Source: JOPF133 sp052144935 (GTDB taxonomy: Bacteria > Acidobacteriota > Terriglobia > Bryobacterales > Bryobacteraceae). Taken from it: a DNA stretch of 29,627 nucleotides. The stretch's first letter is position 1. Each line of letters starts with the position of its first letter. The stretch is from the NCBI GenBank assembly GCA_052144935.1, contig JBKQPR010000047.1, positions 1 through 29,627 on the forward strand. The letters are read 5' to 3'. The notes under the pieces were generated by a model that saw only the letters and a list, made by a program, of their open reading frames with translations, searched no databases and was not told where the DNA came from. Shown here piece after piece: positions 27,510-29,627 of this stretch. A program made the position numbers and the translations under genes.

Positions 27510-29519
27510 CTACCTCCGCGCCCCAATCGCAAGCGGCTCGCCCTCCAGAGCCCCAATCACGATTCGGCCGCGATCCACCTTCCACTGCCCGCAATTGCCC
27601 GACACGCGCAACGTCTCCGCCGGGACGTCGGGCAGGAACGCCTTGGGATCGATCGTAATCCCCGCATCCGCCGTCGACATCACCCGCAACTCAGATCCCT
27701 TCCAGTTGAGCATCACATTGGCCGGATGCTCCGCCGTAAACTCCAAGCCCGCCGACCGGTAATGGTCGTCGCCCACGAACAGTGCGTTCGGCGCGCTGTA
27801 CACGTAGCCGGCGCCGATCGGGTTGGCCGCGCGAACAATCCGGATCTCCCCGCCCTGGCCCCCACCGTCCACATACTCGCGCAGGAACCGCACTGCGGGC
27901 ACGATTGGCTTGGCCCGCTCCAGTCCCGGCGGATGGCCGTCGTAGTAATACATCCCGAAATAGGCTTCGTAAATTTGGGTGGGCCGCCCGCGGTCGCCGG
28001 CTTTGCCGATGATGTCCCAGTGCCAGTCGGTCAGGACCCACTTGGTGACGCCGCTGTAGCCCTTGGCTAGCGCGTAAAGGTAGTGCGCCATCTCGCCTAC
28101 CGCCGAAGTGTGGAAGTCCAGATAGTGCCCGTCATTCATCACCAGGCCGTTGGTGTAGCCGAATTCGCCCAGAGTGAATAGCTTGTCGGGCCACAGGCGC
28201 GCCAGGCGGTCCATGGTGGTGAGATTGATCATCACCGATTCGTAGGAGAACGGCGATTCGTACACGTGATGGGTCAGAAAATCCAACTGGCGATTGGCGG
28301 GCAGCACTGCCAGGATCGTGTTGTAGCCCACCGATACCAGGTGGTGGGTGTCGTACTTGCGGATGGCTTCAACGTGGCGTGCGATCCATTGGGAGAGCGT
28401 CTGGTCCATGGCGTCGCGCAGGTAAGCGTACTCGGCGGAGGCCGGCTTTTCGAAAAAGCCCGGAAAGGTGCTGTTCGAGCCGCGCAGTTCCAGGTCCCAG
28501 GCCTTCGGCCAGAGCGTGCGGAAAGTGGCCAGCGCCTCGGCTGGCGGTTTATCCTTCTGAAGCGCTACGACCGGGCTGGGATTGCCGTCGAAGGTCAGCC
28601 CGGCCAGCGCCTCCGGCGCCGGCTCGTTCTGCAGGTCGTAGCCCAGCACCATGGGCTCGCCGGCGTACATCTTTGCCACCCGTTCCGCGTTGGCGACGAA
28701 GTCGCGCCGCGTGCCCCAGTTTAGAATCACGATCAGATAGATGCCGTACTTGCGCGCGCACTCGCGCACGATTTCCGGCGAGTCGTAGAAGCGCGCGGCC
28801 GGGCCGAGGCGGATGCAGTTGATCCCCGCCTCGTGCGCTTTGCGGAAATCGTCTTCGAAGACCGTGTCGTCGAAGGCGCCTTGCGACCATTCACCCTGGT
28901 CGAGCCCGCGATGATAATTCACCCCCGTCAGAAAGAGCGGCTTGCCGTCGGGAGCCAATAGGCGCTTGCCGTCGGGGCTCACATGCACGAAGCCCGCCGG
29001 CGCCGGCGTAGAAAGCTGGATGCGGACTGCCAGCGCTTTCCGGTGCTCGCCTTCGGCAGCTTTCCAAAGATCGTCGCCGCGCATGCGCCGCAGGGCCGAA
29101 GGCAACGCCTGCGCGAACGCATCGGACGAGTAGAACGCCGGCGTATCGATCCCGAAAAGCAGCCAGTTGGATCCAGGATACTCGGCATAATGAGTGAGCA
29201 GTCCGCACGCCCATCCCCGCGTCCGCCCGTAGCGGTCCTTGGCCGCCAGGAGCGGAATGAATTTCGCCGCGCGGCGTGTGAAGCCCACCGCCGACCAGCC
29301 GGAGTAATGGCCGCGCGTCTCCACTCCCGAAACAATGTCCTGGCCGGCCGCGGTATCGATCGTCTCGATCCCGTCGAGCAGGTACGGCTCGTAGCGGCTG
29401 AAGGCGGGCAGCGTCATACTCTGACGGTGCAGGAACCCGGACGCGCCGAGCAAGACCAGGTCGCCGCCGTCCTTCAGATAGTCGAGAAGGTTGTCGCGCG
29501 CGGCGTCGGCGCTTGGCAA
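27510..29519 (-). CDS. GH5-like glycoside hydrolase, probably 5'-truncated
   Basis: A glycoside hydrolase of 669 residues as read from TTG 29519. Residues about 1-170 look like the later part of a GATase1-like sandwich domain (LLDYLKDGGDLVLLGASGF, and PGSNWLLFGIDTPAFYSSDAF). The catalytic TIM barrel of GH-A type (GH5-like) begins with PLFLTGVNYHRGLDQ and contains the acid/base Glu in LGYDLQNEPAPEAL and the nucleophile Glu in FTLGEFGYTNG. A C-terminal beta region closes the protein. It would cut a beta-linked polysaccharide, but there is no signal peptide. The frame is closed by TAA 36 bases upstream of this TTG, in the middle of the first domain, so the true N-terminus appears to be lost or frameshifted. 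Substrate unknown. Confidence 0.7.
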   Translation of the reverse strand: MPSADAARDNLLDYLKDGGDLVLLGASGFLHRQSMTLPAFSRYEPYLLDGIETIDTAAGQDIVSGVETRGHYSGWSAVGFTRRAAKFIPLLAAKDRYGRTRGWACGLLTHYAEYPGSNWLLFGIDTPAFYSSDAFAQALPSALRRMRGDDLWKAAEGEHRKALAVRIQLSTPAPAGFVHVSPDGKRLLAPDGKPLFLTGVNYHRGLDQGEWSQGAFDDTVFEDDFRKAHEAGINCIRLGPAARFYDSPEIVRECARKYGIYLIVILNWGTRRDFVANAERVAKMYAGEPMVLGYDLQNEPAPEALAGLTFDGNPSPVVALQKDKPPAEALATFRTLWPKAWDLELRGSNSTFPGFFEKPASAEYAYLRDAMDQTLSQWIARHVEAIRKYDTHHLVSVGYNTILAVLPANRQLDFLTHHVYESPFSYESVMINLTTMDRLARLWPDKLFTLGEFGYTNGLVMNDGHYLDFHTSAVGEMAHYLYALAKGYSGVTKWVLTDWHWDIIGKAGDRGRPTQIYEAYFGMYYYDGHPPGLERAKPIVPAVRFLREYVDGGGQGGEIRIVRAANPIGAGYVYSAPNALFVGDDHYRSAGLEFTAEHPANVMLNWKGSELRVMSTADAGITIDPKAFLPDVPAETLRVSGNCGQWKVDRGRIVIGALEGEPLAIGARR

Positions 29520-29627
29520 GAGTGGGCCAGTAACGCTCGGATGGATCGACCACTGTTAGGAACAGGATTAGGAACACCGAGAAGAGGAAGAAAGTTCAAG
29601 TCATCATCGGTCTGCGTGGACGCGTGC
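29520..29627 (-). other. Region upstream of the truncated hydrolase
   Basis: On the minus strand another frame reads FFLFSVFLILFLTVVDPSERYWPTLAK before running out of register, a hydrophobic start that could belong to the lost 5' part. It is opened only after a TGA, so it is not a complete start either. The window ends here. Confidence 0.35.

Overview
The window is GC-rich, gene-dense chromosomal DNA of a free-living Gram-negative type bacterium. The mix of glycan-surface glycosyltransferases, a beta-propeller/phosphoesterase protein, a DUF5818-type secreted protein, a nine-haem cytochrome, several decaying toxin-antitoxin loci and abundant hairpin-forming intergenic repeats resembles Acidobacteriota of the Bryobacterales/Solibacter kind. 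That placement is an inference from gene content; no rRNA gene or other phylogenetic marker was used.

Positions 1-8124 hold a cell-surface polysaccharide cluster on the + strand: three family-4 glycosyltransferases, a DUF3108-type exported protein, a glycosyltransferase-methyltransferase fusion and an ABC-2 polysaccharide export permease with an N-terminal beta-sandwich domain. No transporter ATPase is present. The cluster is rich in short hairpin repeats, one of them read in frame as the linker of the fusion protein. A run of three six-codon minicistrons, copied from the end of the DUF3108 gene, leads up to the start of the fusion gene. A VTT/DedA-like membrane protein (8129-8758) follows.

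Positions 8791-10371 are a toxin-antitoxin zone: a DUF433 antitoxin with a frameshifted DUF5615-type toxin, then an intact vapBC pair bracketed by about 28-bp direct repeats derived from the 3' end of the neighbouring monooxygenase gene. Positions 10345-12806 contain a small flavin/monooxygenase operon divergent from a MocR-type regulator whose expected PLP lysine is arginine. Then come a Crp/Fnr regulator and a small secreted protein (minus strand), a large secreted YncE-like/phosphoesterase protein, and a second toxin-antitoxin graveyard at 17208-18542 (HEPN-like gene, frameshifted PIN gene, AbrB-type antitoxin in opposite orientation, PIN fragment).

The right third carries a membrane-anchored patatin-like protein with a strong promoter and almost no leader, malQ, a solitary nuoB between two tandem-repeat blocks, a nine-haem secreted cytochrome c, a roughly 1.1-kb stretch without an intact protein gene, and a GH5-like glycoside hydrolase apparently truncated at its 5' end. 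The gene-poor stretch contains a strong candidate for a structured RNA on the minus strand with an intrinsic terminator, and a resolvase remnant. The candidates most worth following up are the minicistron array, the structured RNA, the repeat-in-gene linker and the toxin-antitoxin rearrangements.
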